64,000 nucleotides of DNA from Phragmites australis (GCF_958298935.1 NC_084924.1:7874001-7938000), one strand, 5' to 3'. Shown: positions 35,391 to 48,465, counted from the first letter of the stretch. Notes: generated by a model from the letters alone, not told the origin. Translations and numbers: made by a program.

Positions 35391-38039
35391 TATCACTATT
35401 TTGCTTTTGCTACATTTTCCAATTTCCTTCGTACCACACGTGCGAAGCTAGAGATCTGTAAAGGTGTCCTATCTTTTTTAGGATCTTGATTTCTAAATGT
35501 GTAGATCTTTTTACATCTTTCTATGATGTTATATCACAACCGATCGCTCGCACAAAGTAAACATCAGTGGGTGAATGGAGAAACTAGAGCAAAAGAATCA
35601 GTGGGTGAGATATTTGGAATAAGTTAAGTCAGAAGATTTGTGATGCACATACATTTTTTTATGTCCCAAACCCAAGCAATAAGTGGATGGCAGTGAGTTT
35701 TTTTAAGATGAAGGAAGTTTTATTCTAAAATAAAATGATGTTCTAGCCTCTACACACACGTAGACATTACATAACCATCAGTTATAACGATTGAAACAAG
35801 TTGGTATTAGGAGACAAAAACAAAGAAAAGAAACTGAACTTAACATGCACAAAGCGACACTGAATTGTAAAACTAGACATTCAACTCGTAACTATCATAC
35901 AATCCATGCCAATGAAATATTTGCTTGCTGCTATTTTCACTGCCCACATAGAAAGGGAAATACCAGCCTCCATTGTCTTTCACCACGGAGTGAAGGATCT
36001 TGATCCCAAAAATCCGACGTCCACCAAAAAAAATAGGAGGCGGAGAACCGGGGCACCCAAAGGAACTCAAGATGATCCATAGTCAAACTCCATCCAATAC
36101 CCGTTGAAAACTGATCAAGCAACATAGTCAAGAACTCAAGATATCCCATATCACCGCACTACGACATAGATTTGATTTTTTAATGTGGGAGGTGGTTGTT
36201 AACACACTGCGACGGAACATCTCAAGCTTTTTGACCGATGTAAAAGCCCCAGTCAAATCGACCAACAGTCGCGCCCGGGATCCTGCCATCCTGGCACGTA
36301 ACTCGGCATGCCGGGTGCTAAAGCTGTGGGAACCGACGCACGCTTTTCGCTAGCTGGGAGTGGGAGGAGCCAGGCGGCTGACGACGTATAGGCCGCGTAC
36401 GTCCAGTCTGCCCGCCCGGCGCCCGCGGTAACTCGTACGATTTGCCACGTCGTCAGCTCGGGCCGACGAGGTGTGGGTGGCGCTGCACACCGATATGGAT
36501 GGGTGATGCCCACGATCGTGGCCTCCCCTGCGACTGAACCGTGACACATGAGCTGGAGCAGGCTGGTTGGAAAGTGGGCGGTGGCCGCGTCCTGGCCCAG
36601 GCCACGGCTGCTCGACGTGTGGTCCCGCGCCGGGCATGCCGGTACGCTGCCTGCGCGCGGTCGCTTCACGCCTTCACGCGCGTTTGCCGTGGTGAGCCGT
36701 GGACATCGACCCCAAAACCGCGGCCGCCGCGGGGGTTGGGACGGTATGCGGCCGCGGTAAGCTATAGGGAGCAGACCCTACGCGCGCGGTCCTGATCAGC
36801 CGTCGGGCTGTCCAGATAGGAGAGAGTGAGGAGTCTGGACCACGGTTTCGAGAAGCCGGTAGCTAGCAACCTCACCGACACATCGGAAACGGCAAGTGAA
36901 GGCTATATTTTTCTTTTCCTCCCCGGAATCACATTAGGGTTAGTTTGGTTGGGGTTTGAAGCTTGCGACTGCCGACGTGAAACTAACGTGTAGTGATAAT
37001 CTGATTTGTATAAACTTCAGAGAAAATGAACTTATTAACCGACAAAGGAACAACCTGTGTCAAGCTAAACTTTGAGCAGACCAAAAACCAGCCAACTAGT
37101 CCAGTACTTCTAACATGACGAAAAGTTTGCGTTTAAACCCAACATTTTTCATTAGTCTTACACTTGTCCAGTCTTCCTGAATTCATGCATAGATGCAATG
37201 TAAATTGTCACCACACATTTTCTATTAGTCTTACAACAGACTATATAAAGGATGATTTTCCTTTTATTAGGTAGTTTATGTTATTTTAGCGGTTTATTGA
37301 AACACTAATGTAGTAAGGAATCATGGCATGTGCACTACAGAGTGCATAGGCCTATAACTCTTTTTCATTATTAAAAAACCTCCTGACGCTGCAAATGTGT
37401 TTCACGACTCGCCGTTATCTTGCATGGTGCTGTACTTGTATGCCCAGCCACGCCCAAACAAAGTTTCAGATGAAACAGTGCAGAGATGGACGAGATAGCG
37501 CCCGCGCCAACCTTTGTCCAAAAGGCTGGTCCTATTATCCCATGGTTCCACATGGAGTTTCAGGCAGAGGCGACAGCGCGGCCGCCACGGCCCCGCCCTG
37601 CCGGCGGCCGTGTCGACACGAGCGCGTGTACGCACGGCCCGGTCGATCGACCAGGATCGGGAGTGAGATTCTTCAGAGGATTGCGGTCAGCTGCTAGAGC
37701 TGCTAGTCACCCCCCCCCCCTACGGGCCCACTGGCCGTAAGCGCACGCAGTCACAGACACGGCGCTGTGCCGCTGTGCACCGGACAAGGAGTATAGTTTA
37801 ACGTGCTGCCATGCCGCGCATCTGGGGGCCGGCGGCCGCACCCGGCAGGGGCAGGCTAGAGGCTACAACTCCTGCGCGCGTCCCACATTGTTGGACATTG
37901 CACCCCTCATCGTAACAACTGACGAGCGCAGCCCCATGTGGGCGGACGCCGCGCGATCGGCGATCTGCAGGGTGAAAGACAGCGGCACCACATGCCGGTT
38001 GGATCCATTCCCCAGGCGAGCGTACGTGGGGCTGCATGC
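35391..38039. other. Intergenic region, GC-rich in part, no convincing gene
   Basis: 35.7-36.2 kb has short minus-strand frames without recognisable domains. 36250-36850 and 37560-38039 are GC-rich, with reading frames on every strand and no family motifs or consistent start and splice pattern. The sequence continues at 43588 beyond the copia insertion. It could be low-copy regulatory sequence of a gene outside the window. Confidence 0.4.
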
Positions 38040-38809
38040 TGTTACAATTGTAGGGGCTTATATAATTTTCATAGTTCTTGATAAATCTCAAAATCTCATT
38101 TTTGTTGAGGGGAGATTTATCATGAGTTCTTTATCTATTAGTACTATATTGTTGATGGAGATGAAGGTGAGAGGTTTTCTTCATATATATATATATCTAA
38201 GAACTGACACCTCATTAGAGAAATAATATAGACTACTAATTAGAAAGTAATCCTTAATTTAAGAACACTCATATTACATGAGTCTATATAACAATTAAGA
38301 TTTTTACCTCTTCCTCTCTCTGTTGTGATGTTATTGTACTCTACTCTATCCCGATATCGACGTGCACCGTCGAATGGAAGAGTAATTTTCTAAAACCCTC
38401 GCTCTTGAGATCTTGCACCGAGAAAAGGCTAATAAGATTTATGGAAAGCGCTCCGCACGATTGTTTAAGTTCTTCGCCACGGCTCGTCTTTTTGGTCGTC
38501 TCAGTGCCACCCATTGTCATCGTCAACAAATCCGGTGCGTCGTCAACAGGATCGATCGTGCTGTGAATAAGGCGCAGCCCGCATCTTCAACAACCTCCAC
38601 AACACAGGACCAGTACGTAAAAACTATATTAATCGTAATTTATTTCTTGCGGTTCGTAATTTCGAGTCAAGTAGATATAGTCATATGTAGTGCTATCATA
38701 TATATGTTTAGATTATGATTTGATAATATTAACATGTTAGTTTTACCAGTTTATGCTCATGGATAATTTATGGATTAAATTAAACATAAAAGTGCTTATA
38801 TTTTCAACA
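38040..38809 (+). repeat. 5' LTR of copia element
   Basis: Starts TGTTACAATTG and ends TTTTCAACA. It carries a TATA-like run (ATATATATATATC near 38185) and a region CTCTTGAGATCTTGCACC shared with the 3' LTR. Confidence 0.88.
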
Positions 38810-38845
38810 ATCCAAAAACATTATTATAGACACTTAGGGTTTACT

Positions 38846-39260
38846 ATGGATGGATTTGCGGATGCACCGAGGCCAAACATGTTTTTGGGTATGCACTTCA
38901 AGAGATGGCAAGTGAATGTCACACTATGTCTCGCTGTGATGAATGGATACTGGGTTGTTAATGGTAAACCGGAAGAAATCCTTACTCCTGAACAAGAAAA
39001 AGTGTTTACGAATGCTACAACAATCTTTGTGGGATGCATTTTGAGTGTTCTTGCTGATTGTCAGTGTGATGTGTATATGCACATCAAAGACGTGAAGGAG
39101 TTGTGGGATACACTAAATACTAAAAATAAAACCAATCAAACTACCAACTTAAAGAAGAAAAAATCGAACAACAAAAGGGACAAAGCTTGTTATGTGTGAG
39201 GTGAGACTACACATTTTGCTAAGGATGATCCAAACCGCAAGGGAAAAAAGATTTAGCAAG
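38846..39260 (+). pseudogene. Copia gag
   Basis: MDGFADAPRPNMFLGMHF, KRWQVNVTLCL, VNGKPEEILTPEQEKVF and DVKELWDTL are usual copia capsid (UBN2-type) landmarks. The frame stops at 39197-39199 in the zinc knuckle, where the second Cys codon has become TGA (CYV-stop-GETTHFAK). The last knuckle Cys is also not present. Confidence 0.85.
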
Positions 39261-39339
39261 AACATAACTTAAAGTCTATCAATGTGACCATTAACAACAC
39301 TAGAGGACGAATTGAAGGTTATGGTGATTTACCCTCTAT

Positions 39340-42260
39340 TTTTTCAGTGACTCAATCTACTAATTGGTAGATTGATATAGGTGCTACTATACATGTGTCT
39401 GCTGATATTTTGTTCTTCACTTCTTATCAGATCGCTTGGGATTCCTCCATCCTAATGGGGAACAGGTCAATGCTTTTATTCATGGTGTTGACATGGTAGA
39501 TCTGAAGTTTACTTCGAGAAAGATCGTGTAGCTGAAGAACGTGCAATATGTCCCTTCAATAAGTAGGAACTTAGTGAGTGGCTCCCTTCTTTTGAGAGAC
39601 GGGTTTAAGTTAGTTTTCAAGTCCAATAAAGTAGTTGTGTCAAAATATAGTTTATTTATTGGTAAAGGCTATGAGTGTGGAGGCTTGCTCTGTTTTTTCC
39701 TATCTGATTTTTGTAATAAATCTAGAAACCATATTTGTGGGCATGTCAGTGATGACGCTAGTGTTTGGCATTCGCGATTATTTTATATAAATTTTGGTTG
39801 CATGTCTCAACTTTCCAGTATGAATTTAATCCCAAAGCTTTCCATTGTCAAAGGCTCTAAGTGTCAAACTTGTGTGCAATCAAAGCAACCTCGTAAGCCC
39901 TATAAGGCAGCCGAGGAGAGAAATTCGACACCTTTAGAACTTATACATTCATATCTGTGTGAAATGAATGGTGTGTTGACAAAGGGTGGAAAGAAATACT
40001 TCATGACATTAATTGATGTTGTGACTAGATTTTGCGATGTATACTTGTTGAAAACGAAAGATAAGACTCTACACTACTTTAAAATCGGTAAGACAAAAGT
40101 TAAAAATTAATTAGAAGGCAAGATCAAAAGACTTAGGTCAGATTGTGATGGAGAATATTTTCCTAAAGTTTTCAACTTATTTTATAAAGAACATGGTATT
40201 ATTCATGAAAGGACGCTTTCCTATTCTCTGCAGCCAAACGAGGTTGTCGAAAGGAAGAACAGCACATTGACTGACTTAGTTAATACCATGTTAGACATTG
40301 TGAAATTATCTAAGGTATGGTGGGAGAGGCTATATTGATATCGTGTCATATCCTGAACAAAGTTCCTACAAAGAATAATAAGAAAACACCATATGAAGAA
40401 TAGATGGGGAGAAAACCATCGCTCTCTTATTTGCACATATGGGTGTTTGTCGATACAATTATAGTGTCTCGAGATGCAACATTTTTTTAGCATATATTTT
40501 CCATAAAAGAATTACATAGAACCTCTAGATATTTTTCTGAAATAATTCTAGAACCTATTACACCAGTTAAGTTTTCTGAACAACCACAAAAACAAGTTCC
40601 TAAGGAGAAAAAAAACACATGAGCAAGTTCCTGAGGAGGATGATAGTAAAGCTCCAAGGAGGAGCAAGAGACAAAGGATTGGTAAATCCTTTAGTTATGA
40701 TTTCGCTGTGTAACTTGTGGACGATACTCCCAATAATATTTCAGAAGCTTATGCATCTCCTGATACAGACTACTAGAAGGAAGCAGTTTGCAACGAAATT
40801 GATTCCATTCTCACTAACGGAACTTGGGAAGTCACGTAACGACCTTATGGTTGCGAACCAGTGGGTTATAAGTGGGTGTTTTAAAAAAACTTAGGTCTGA
40901 TGGTACTATAGAAAAGAAGGTCAAGGGTTATACCTAAAAAGAAGGCCAAGATATTTTTTGATATTTATTCACATGTCGCTAGACTGACCATGATAAGAGT
41001 ATTACTTTCTTTGGCTGCCTCACATAGTCTTCTTATTCATCAGATGGATGTTAAGATAGATTATCTTAATGGATAGTTGGATGAGGAAATCTATATAGAT
41101 CAATCTGATGGATTTGTATTAGAAGGTTAGGAGGATAAGATATGTAAGTTGTTGAAATCTTTGTATGATCTGAAATAAGCTCCTGAGCAATGACATGAGA
41201 AGTTTGATAGAACTTTAACATATGCTGAATTTGTAGTTAATGAGGCTGATAGTTGTGTATATTGTTGCTATGGTGGGAGTTAGGGAGTTATTCTATGCTT
41301 GTATGTTGATGACATACTGATATTTGGGAGGAATCTTGAAGTGATTAACGAGGTTAAGTCATTTATGTCCCAAAACTTTGATATGAAATATCTCGGTGAG
41401 GCTGATGTCATCTTAAACATCAAGTTAATCAAAGGTGGGAATGGGATTACACTGTTGCAATCTCATTATGTGGAGAAAATCTTGAGTTGTTTCGGCTATA
41501 TGGATAGCAAATCTTCTCCAACACCATATGATCCTAGCTTGATACTTTGAAAGAATAATGGGACAGCTAGAGATATATTGAGATACTCTCGGATCATTAG
41601 ATCACTCGTGTACTTAGTTAGTGCTACGAGGTCTGGCATCTCATTTGCTGTGAGCAAATTGAGCCGGTTTACTTCTAATCCAGGAGATGATCATTGGTAT
41701 GCCCTTGAGAGAGTTATGCGCTACTTGCTAGGCACTATGAAGTATGAACTTCACTATACTGGATACCCATCGATACTAGAGGGTTATAGTGATTCAAACT
41801 GGATATCTGATGTTAACGAGATCAAGGCCATGAGTGGATATGTGTTCACTCTTGGTGGTGTTGCTGTCTTATTGAGGTCTTGCAAATATACTATCTTGAC
41901 GAGGTCAACCATGAAAACAAAACTCACTGCATTAGATACAATAGCCGTTGAAGCAGAACGGATGTGTGAACTCTGATGGACTTAGCTGTGGTTGACAAAC
42001 CGGTCCTAGCTATCCTTATGAACTGTGACAATCAAACGGTAATTGTCAAAGTGAACAGTTCTAAAGACAATATGAAGGCCTCAAGACATGTGAAGCGAAG
42101 AGTGAAGTCTGTCAGGAAACTGAAAAACTCCGGACTAATATCATTGGATTATATCAAACAACTAAGAATATGGCATATCCCTTTACAAAAGGACAATCAC
42201 GCACGGAATATGATAAATAATACATCGAAGGAGATGGGTATAAGACCCACATGAGTTATG
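39340..42260 (+). pseudogene. Copia pol: protease, integrase, RT, RNase H
   Basis: Protease is present only as traces near 39370. GAG-pre-integrase (VWHSRLFYINFGCMSQLS, CQTCVQSKQPRKPY) and the start of the integrase core (KYFMTLIDVVTRFCDVYLL) are at 39760-40060. Reverse transcriptase has QMDVKIDYLNG (41040-41075) and the catalytic YVDDILIFGRN (41302-41335), then LGEADVILNIKL. RNase H follows at 41578-42250 with SATRSGISFAVSKLSRF, YSDSNWISDV and HVKRRVKSVR. Stops break each part. Confidence 0.88.
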
Positions 42261-42809
42261 CCATAGTGGTAACCCAACCTATGCGATTAGAGATCCCGTG
42301 AATTAGGACCTGGGAAGAACAAACTATCGGTTAACTGGAGGAAAGTGCCATTGTTTTTTACCCGCTCGAGTGAAGTTGCATTACTCTCAAAATCTATAGG
42401 TAGGTTGGCTATTGCATTAATGTATCCTATTGGCTTTAATTAGTGAAGATATTGTTCTACAGAGCATTCGTGAAAGAACACACCTATTTGAGCCTGACTA
42501 TTGGACATTTGAAGTATGTAATACTTGGGTAATATCTATTAAGCTCATAAAGAGACCAAGGAGTATGACCTATAAACTCCACCTGCGGGGTAGCCTACAG
42601 GTAGCCAAGTACCAGTTATGAATTTAAGTGAAACTTATTCGCACAAAACTTACAATTCAAGGTATAATCCATTGTTTAAGTCATGGATGAGTGTAACTTG
42701 AAGCTCTAGGTGGATATTTAACTTAATAGTCTACATTGAAACACTGATATATAAAACAACAGAGAGGATTAGAAAAATCTTTTTGTGACCTTGAGATCTG
42801 GCGGGGGAT

Positions 42810-43587
42810 TATTAGAATTATAAGGGCTCATATCATCTTAATAATGCTTAATAAATCTCAAATGCCCATTTTGTGGAGAGGAGGTCCATCATGAGGTCCT
42901 CCATCTATTAGTATTATATTGCTAATGGAGGTGTATGCAGAGGTTTTCTCTCTCTATATATATATCTAAGAACCTTCACCTCATTGGAGAAATAATATAA
43001 ACTACTAATTAGATAGTAGCCCTTAATTTGGAAACACTTTCATTATGTAAGCCTATATAAGAATTAGGGTTTTTACCTTTTCCTCTCTCTGTTGCGTGGT
43101 TGTTGTAGTGTATTCTATCCCAACATCGACGTGCACGAACGAATGGGAAAGCAGGTCTCTGAAAAACTAGCTCTTGAGATCTTGCACCAAGAGATGGCGC
43201 TTAAGGTTTTTAGGAAACGCTCCGCACGACTGCTCAAGTTCTTCACCGTGGCTCGTCTTACTAGTAGCCTAGGTGCCACTCGCTATCATTGTCAACAAAT
43301 CTGGTGTGTAGTCAACAGGATCGATCATGCTATGAGCACGGTACAACCAGTATCTTCAGCAACCTCTACGGCGCAGGATCAGTACGTAAAAATTATGTTA
43401 ATTATACTTTAAAAATTTCTACAGTTACTAATTTTAAATATAGTAGATCTAATCATATGTAACACTATCATATATATATATATATGTCTAGATTATATCT
43501 GATAATATTAACATGCTAATTTTATTAGTTTACACATATAAATAATTGATAGATTAAATTAAACTAAAAATACTTATATTTGCAACA
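42810..43587 (+). repeat. 3' LTR of copia element
   Basis: Begins TATTAGAATTATAAGG after the purine run GGCGGGGGA (a polypurine tract) and ends TTTGCAACA. Confidence 0.88.
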
Positions 43588-45189
43588 CGTGCGTGGTAGG
43601 CGGCTCGATGCGTCCGGGGACAGGACGCCCGCGCGGCCGCCGACCAGCAGTCGTACGTTGACGACTTGTGTGGCCACATGTCGTAGGATCGGATCGGTCA
43701 TTCGTCCGAGTCCATCCGGCCTTAACCCTGACGCGTACGTCCACCCGTCCGTCCGTCCGTCCTTGAGACAAGCAGAGATAGGCACCGTTGAACGCTGAGC
43801 ATGAAATCGACGCCTTACCACTTTGCTAGCACTGGGATTCAGCAGGGAGGAGAGAAGGGTTACGCATGGCCATCCATGCTGCCCATGCAATGGGCTGGAC
43901 ACTAGACGCCACCGCCCCGCTCAGTCAACAGCCTACATGGCTACATGTACGCTGGCCATCAGAAATCGTACCGATCGATCGATCGATGAGCTCGGGTCGG
44001 GTCACCACCTCACCAGCGAGCGCTGCGTACTGTATGGGGGCGGCATGGGGTTAGCTAGCATGGTAGCCCTGTCTTGTGTAGAACGGATGGGTATGCTGAT
44101 TGGCCAGATTTGGCCTTTGGACTATTGGACTTGGGTCCTGGAAAGCGACTCGCCGGGATGGGATGGAAGATTCGGACACCTGCCGCGCGTCGCCATGTTT
44201 GGGTAGTAGGCCAGGACTAGGCGGGGACCAAACTGATTTACTGACTGTGTACCTGTCTCTGTGAGCTGTGGCTACTGGCTCATCTTTTCTCGCCTGTTCC
44301 TATCGTAGATCACACTTTTTTGTTTCACTAATTCAGGTTGGTCGTGTTAGAACAACTATCGATGCTTTATTCTGGTGGAGAGCACTTCGATTCTGACTAT
44401 GGCAAATTTAAAACAAGGCAGACCGCAATCTGTCATGAGTGGTTCAGAACTAACAACAGAGAGTGGATGCCCATCACCATTGCTGCGGTGTTTGTTTTCT
44501 CATTCGCGGACTTGCTGTAGAACACGGAGCGTCGGCCGAAACACAGGCACGACTCTCTCTCTCTACCTCTTACCAAACTCTAGCCTTGCATTGCCTCAGC
44601 GTCACGCCTCCTCTTGTTGCTCCCTGCTACCATACCTCCTCCCGCCACCCCTAACCAATCTTAGTTCCGTCGTCGCCTCGCACTGCCCTAGCCTCCACAC
44701 CTCCTCCTGCCACTCCCTGTCGCCGCGTCTTCTCCCGTGCCCTCGCACTGCCCCACCCGCCATGCCTCCTCTCGTTCCTCCCTGCTGTCGCACCTCCTCC
44801 CGCCGCCCTCGGCCATCGTGCCTCTTCCATCCCTCCCTCGCGCTGCCCCAGCCGCCGCACCCTAGACATGACTCCCCTCACTTGAGGGCTCCTGCTTACC
44901 CGCATTCGTTCATGCCTCTCACGAGCTCCCACCTCCCTGTGCTCAACTGCACTGCATCCTCCACACCGTGGATGCTGAAGCATGCTTGCGCTCGACGAGA
45001 GAAAATTCTATCGAACAAGGATTAACTACTGAAACATAGGACGCCTACTGAATCCAAGTCATAAAATCAGGACTAATCATCGTCATAGAGTTACTAAATG
45101 AGGACTACAAAAAATTGCTATGAGATAGAAGCCCAAAAATCATATTATCTATCGAGTTTTGCTATGGCTTGGGGATCAACGAAGCATGA

Positions 45190-45565
45190 GCTGGATGAAT
45201 TTGCTATGAGTGGAACTATTGAATAAAACATCCAACCTATAGCAAAAATACTGAAAAATTATTGAATGACTATTGAATACTACTAAGCAACTACAGGGCT
45301 GCTACTTAACTACTGAATACTACTAAAAAACTACTGAACACTACTTAGCTGGAACTACTGAACAAAACTACCGATATAATGAATCATTCGAATCATAAAA
45401 ATTACTGAAGATTTTTTGAATGACAACTAATACTGAAAAACTAATTAACACTACTGAGCGAGACTACTGAACAAAACTACTGATATACCGAAGCATCCGA
45501 ATAATAGAAATCACTAAAAGATTTACTAAATGATAGTTGCTGAAAAACTACTAAACACTATTGAG
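45190..45565 (+). repeat. About 105-bp tandem repeat rich in ACTACTGAA
   Basis: Two clear units, 45354-45458 and 45459-45565, both start ACTACTGAACAAAACTAC and contain GATATA, ATCCGAAT-like and TGAAAAACTA segments. A more diverged copy begins near 45220. Confidence 0.6.
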
Positions 45566-45836
45566 CACTGCAGCATGAGATGAGCACCACGTGGCGCAGG
45601 GGCACGCGCCGGGTGAACACGGACGGGTGCGCATCTGGGTGGGCCCACATGGTGTGGGTGTGTACGATAGGTAAGTGCGATGGGCGGACACAAGTGCGTG
45701 GGCCGCGTGGGTTGAGCGGCAGAAGTGTTTCTAGGTTGGGCTGGGCTGAGCCAGATTGGATGGTTCGTTGGCCTTGGTTGCCTGGGTTATAGGTTGGTAG
45801 GTGTAGAATAATATTTTATACCTTAGGCATAGTATA

Positions 45837-45840
<4 letters not shown>

Positions 45841-45880
<40 letters not shown>
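45841..45880 (+). repeat. (AT)n microsatellite
   Basis: About 19 AT units directly left of the MULE copy 2 terminal repeat, possibly its insertion site. Confidence 0.95.
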
Positions 45881-45884
<4 letters not shown>

Positions 45885-45885
<1 letters not shown>

Positions 45886-46105
45886 AGACAAGATCATTTG
45901 AAAAAATTGCATGTGTAGGCTACCGTCGTCCGTTTAATGGGTTTAATGGGCAAGTATAAGATCTCACCAGTTGAATGAGTAAGAACTTATGAGCTCTGGT
46001 GCTCAGTGCATTAAATAACCAGAGAGAAATATCTCGCACATTCAGTGTGGGAGAACTTGGAGCAGTTGAGACCTTTGTCTCACCCGGTGAATGGATGACA
46101 TCTTT
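45885..46105. repeat. Left terminal inverted repeat, MULE copy 2
   Basis: Matches the reverse complement of the right end at TTTGAAAAAATTG, TGCATTAAATAACC and GAGAGAAATATCTCGC, and at AATGGATGA further in. Small insertions separate the matching blocks. Confidence 0.75.
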
Positions 46106-46599
46106 ATCAATATACAACATAATAGATATATGTATAATTGTTTTTTTCTAATATAAATTTTGTATACTACAATTTAAAAAATATTGCATATTCATTTAGC
46201 GAAAAATGCTAGTTGTGCAAATAGTTGTTCAAACGACATCACATAATGGTTCATCCTATCCTTAATTTTGGTTCGATATTATCGGCATTTTTTTATTTAG
46301 TTGATGTAAAAGTATGTGGGTTAATTTTTTAGTGAAGGAACTTTGGGAGAATATAAAATCTAATTTGTCGAACAATACTAGTTATGAAGCATAATTATCA
46401 TATAACACGGCACAGAGGTTACATATGCTGATAAATATTACATGGGATATGAGGTTTATCATCGTTGCGTGAACGGATCTTAACCATAAAAAGATGATTG
46501 CAAAAAATATTGGCATGTATGATACGCATAAAAACTAACATAATAGTGTGCCGCTACTAAACCTAAAATACCTTAAGGAATAAAAATAGACTGGGTTAC

Positions 46600-47135
46600 A
46601 ATAGGGCATCTTTTGAGTGCACCTAGGATATTTGCCCTTTCATAGGGAATCAGAACCTTCCACCTTAGCGCAATAGGCTCTCTCCTGCTTCCTTTCCCTC
46701 ACTGCTTCGCGTGCTTCAGCCGTGGCGCGCTCCTCCGCTGCCTTCCTCATGCGCTCCTCCTCCTGACGCTTCAATCTTACTTCATCCTACTATTGCTCGT
46801 ACTCCCGACATTCGTACGCTTCCCTCCTCCACCGTATGATCATGTCGATCCACCACTTCTAGTGCTCATTTTACTCCATGTCGAGACGTTCCATGAAGTC
46901 ACAGATAGATATAGGAGATTAGAAAAATAAAACAAGAGGGGAGATTAGTAAGACAATGCATTAAATCTTATGAAAAGTGTCATATGGGTGATCTATGTCA
47001 CTATACCAGTGGATACTCGTACGATCTATGTCGAGACAGGTCGTACTGGTAGTTGGCACACGTGAAGAAGCGTAGACCATATGTATAGGAGATGTTCTGG
47101 GACTCGCAAAGCCTATAAAAGTTACCGTAGAAGCT
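46600..47135 (-). pseudogene. Charged coiled-coil accessory gene of MULE, copy 2
   Basis: The minus strand gives GNFYRLCESQN, YTYGLRFFTCANYQYD (47110-47035), then CDFMERLDME, WWIDM, RWRREAYECREYEQ and a long Arg/Glu-rich helix ending KGKYPRCTQ (46900-46605). The same blocks occur in copy 1 (420-960). Cys and aromatic residues before the helix suggest a small zinc-binding module; the Arg/Glu region suggests a coiled coil. Stops occur in the reading, so this copy is probably broken. I do not know its function; conservation of order in two elements argues that it belongs to the transposon. Confidence 0.5.
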
Positions 47136-47979
47136 GGGTGGGATGAAAATCCTCTGAGGGATGAAAATCCTCTAATGTTTCTTGGGTGGGCTAAGTGGTG
47201 CTGAGGAAAATATTGCAGTTGAGAGAGCTGAGAAAGGAGTGGTCTATCCATGGTTGAGGGGGGCTATGTATGGTAGCTAGGGGATGATGCATGGACTGAG
47301 TGCATGGGCATGGCTGGAAGCTGGAGTATAGGATTCCCTGTGAAAGCTGAAAAAGTTTTGGCATTGATGTTTGGTAGAGATTCCATGTGAAAGCTATTGC
47401 TTGTTGTGGTTATTTCATTTTGCAGTAGTTTAGGAAGGAGTTATTGTTGCCTCTCGCGGGAAGGGTGGTTCAACTAGTGTAGACCATTGAGTTTGTTACC
47501 GCCAATATATTCCACTTAAGAAATTCATGTGTCGTATACTATGTGTATCATATTATCGTTATTGCAGTTTATGAGGGTGTTGTCAATTCAGTATGACTAG
47601 AAACAATGTATCTCGATGTATTGTCTTATCCTTACATAATATTTCATTGTACCATGTTGTTTATAATTGTATAAGTTGTATCCTGTCATGTAATGTTGTA
47701 TTCTGTTTGCACGTGTACTAGTGGTAGGGTTCATAATGCGAATGGTTTTGATATGGAAAGTTGCAAGCCAATGATTAATTATCCGACAGGACGACACCCC
47801 TACCCTAGCCCGCACCTCTAGCACGCTTTTGCCTACGTGGAGACGCTAGTTTTCACCTTAATGTAGTGTAGTTTTCAGAAACTACACAGTTGTCAGTGGT
47901 ACCCCTAATAGGCCGGTGAAGTTTAGGCAATATGCTTTTCAGTGCTACCACATCTATCCATTACCGTGAGGACTTCTTG

Positions 47980-47987
47980 TACATAAA
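47980..47987 (+). promoter_or_regulatory. TATA-like box of the GRF-like gene, copy 2
   Basis: TACATAAA 58 bp before the ATG, in a leader that aligns with copy 1, where the site is TATATAAA. Confidence 0.4.
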
Positions 47988-48044
47988 CAAAACCCAATCA
48001 ATTCTCTACTCACACATCTCCTGACCTAGAATTGAATCGAGACA

Positions 48045-48465
48045 ATGGCATATCATTATCCTCCCAATAGCCCTATTGATACACCGCTTCCACACCCCCA
48101 TTTAGACGTCTATGGTAGAGATTATTACAGAAACCACAATGCTCTTTTTTTCTCATTTTGGCTGCCATGTCAGCATGGACAAGACATTGTAGTTCAAGTT
48201 TATGAGCATTTTGGTGATGCAGGCCGTCGATTCTTCTGTTGTCCACATTTTAGAGTACGAACAAATAATACTCACTTTCTTTCCTATTATCTCAACACCA
48301 TTTACTTATCTCATCTATCACTTTTTCCAGACAGATAATTGTGGATTCCAGTACTGGATTTACCCGTGGATAGAACCACACATTCAAGAATATATTCGCC
48401 ACCTTCACGTCATCATCAAGAAACTACAGGAACAATTATGCCACGAGAGAGCCAAAAACATTTGA
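48045..48465 (+). CDS. GRF-like zinc-finger accessory protein of MULE (two exons, 114 aa)
   Basis: Exon 1 is 48045-48254 (70 codons), the intron 48255-48330 (76 bp, GT...CCAG) and exon 2 48331-48465 (44 codons and stop). The join is in phase 0. The protein has a Pro/His-rich start (PHPHLDVY), then WLPCQHGQ ... GRRFFCCPHF and, across the intron, DNCGFQYWIYPWIE. This spacing resembles a GRF zinc finger (C-G ... RRF--C ... CGF--W), a nucleic-acid-binding module. The tail IIKKLQEQLCHER may form a short helix. There is no stop, unlike every other gene of the element. Copy 1 has the same gene in frameshifted form. The start is supported by the conserved leader and TATA-like site. Function unknown. 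Confidence 0.65.

Larger units (their letters stand above)
38040..43587 (+). mobile_element. Ty1/copia retrotransposon
   Basis: Two LTRs (38040-38809 and 42810-43587) share most of their sequence and end in CAACA. Flanks are CATGC and CGTGC, a 4/5 match to a 5-bp duplication. The interior encodes gag, then GAG-pre-integrase, integrase, reverse transcriptase and RNase H on the plus strand, the copia order. Many stops and apparent internal losses (especially 40100-41290) make it defective. Confidence 0.92.
43588..45880. other. Intergenic region with GC-rich and tandem-repeat sequence
   Basis: 43588-44320 continues the GC-rich sequence left of the copia insertion and holds (CGAT)4-like and (GTCC)n short runs. 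44560-44880 is pyrimidine-rich with repeated CCTCCTC[C/T] and CCTGC themes that give Ser/Pro and Arg/Gly frames. A 60-codon frame at 44338-44520 has no recognised domain. No gene is called. Confidence 0.4.

Noticed and set aside
35873..36149. Minus-strand frames with many aromatic residues
   Set aside because: Two overlapping frames of about 65-70 codons share the region and neither resembles a known family; too weak to call.
36250..38039. Possible host gene in GC-rich sequence
   Set aside because: Frames of similar length occur in all phases and neither splice signals nor motifs agree on one.
38805..38840. Primer-binding site for the copia element at 38 kb
   Set aside because: The sequence after the LTR (ATCCAAAAACATT) does not match the usual initiator-Met site, and I could not assign another tRNA with confidence.
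44375..45025. 216-codon Ser/Pro/Cys-rich frame
   Set aside because: It tracks a pyrimidine-rich imperfect repeat and its opposite strand is equally open; it is probably compositional.
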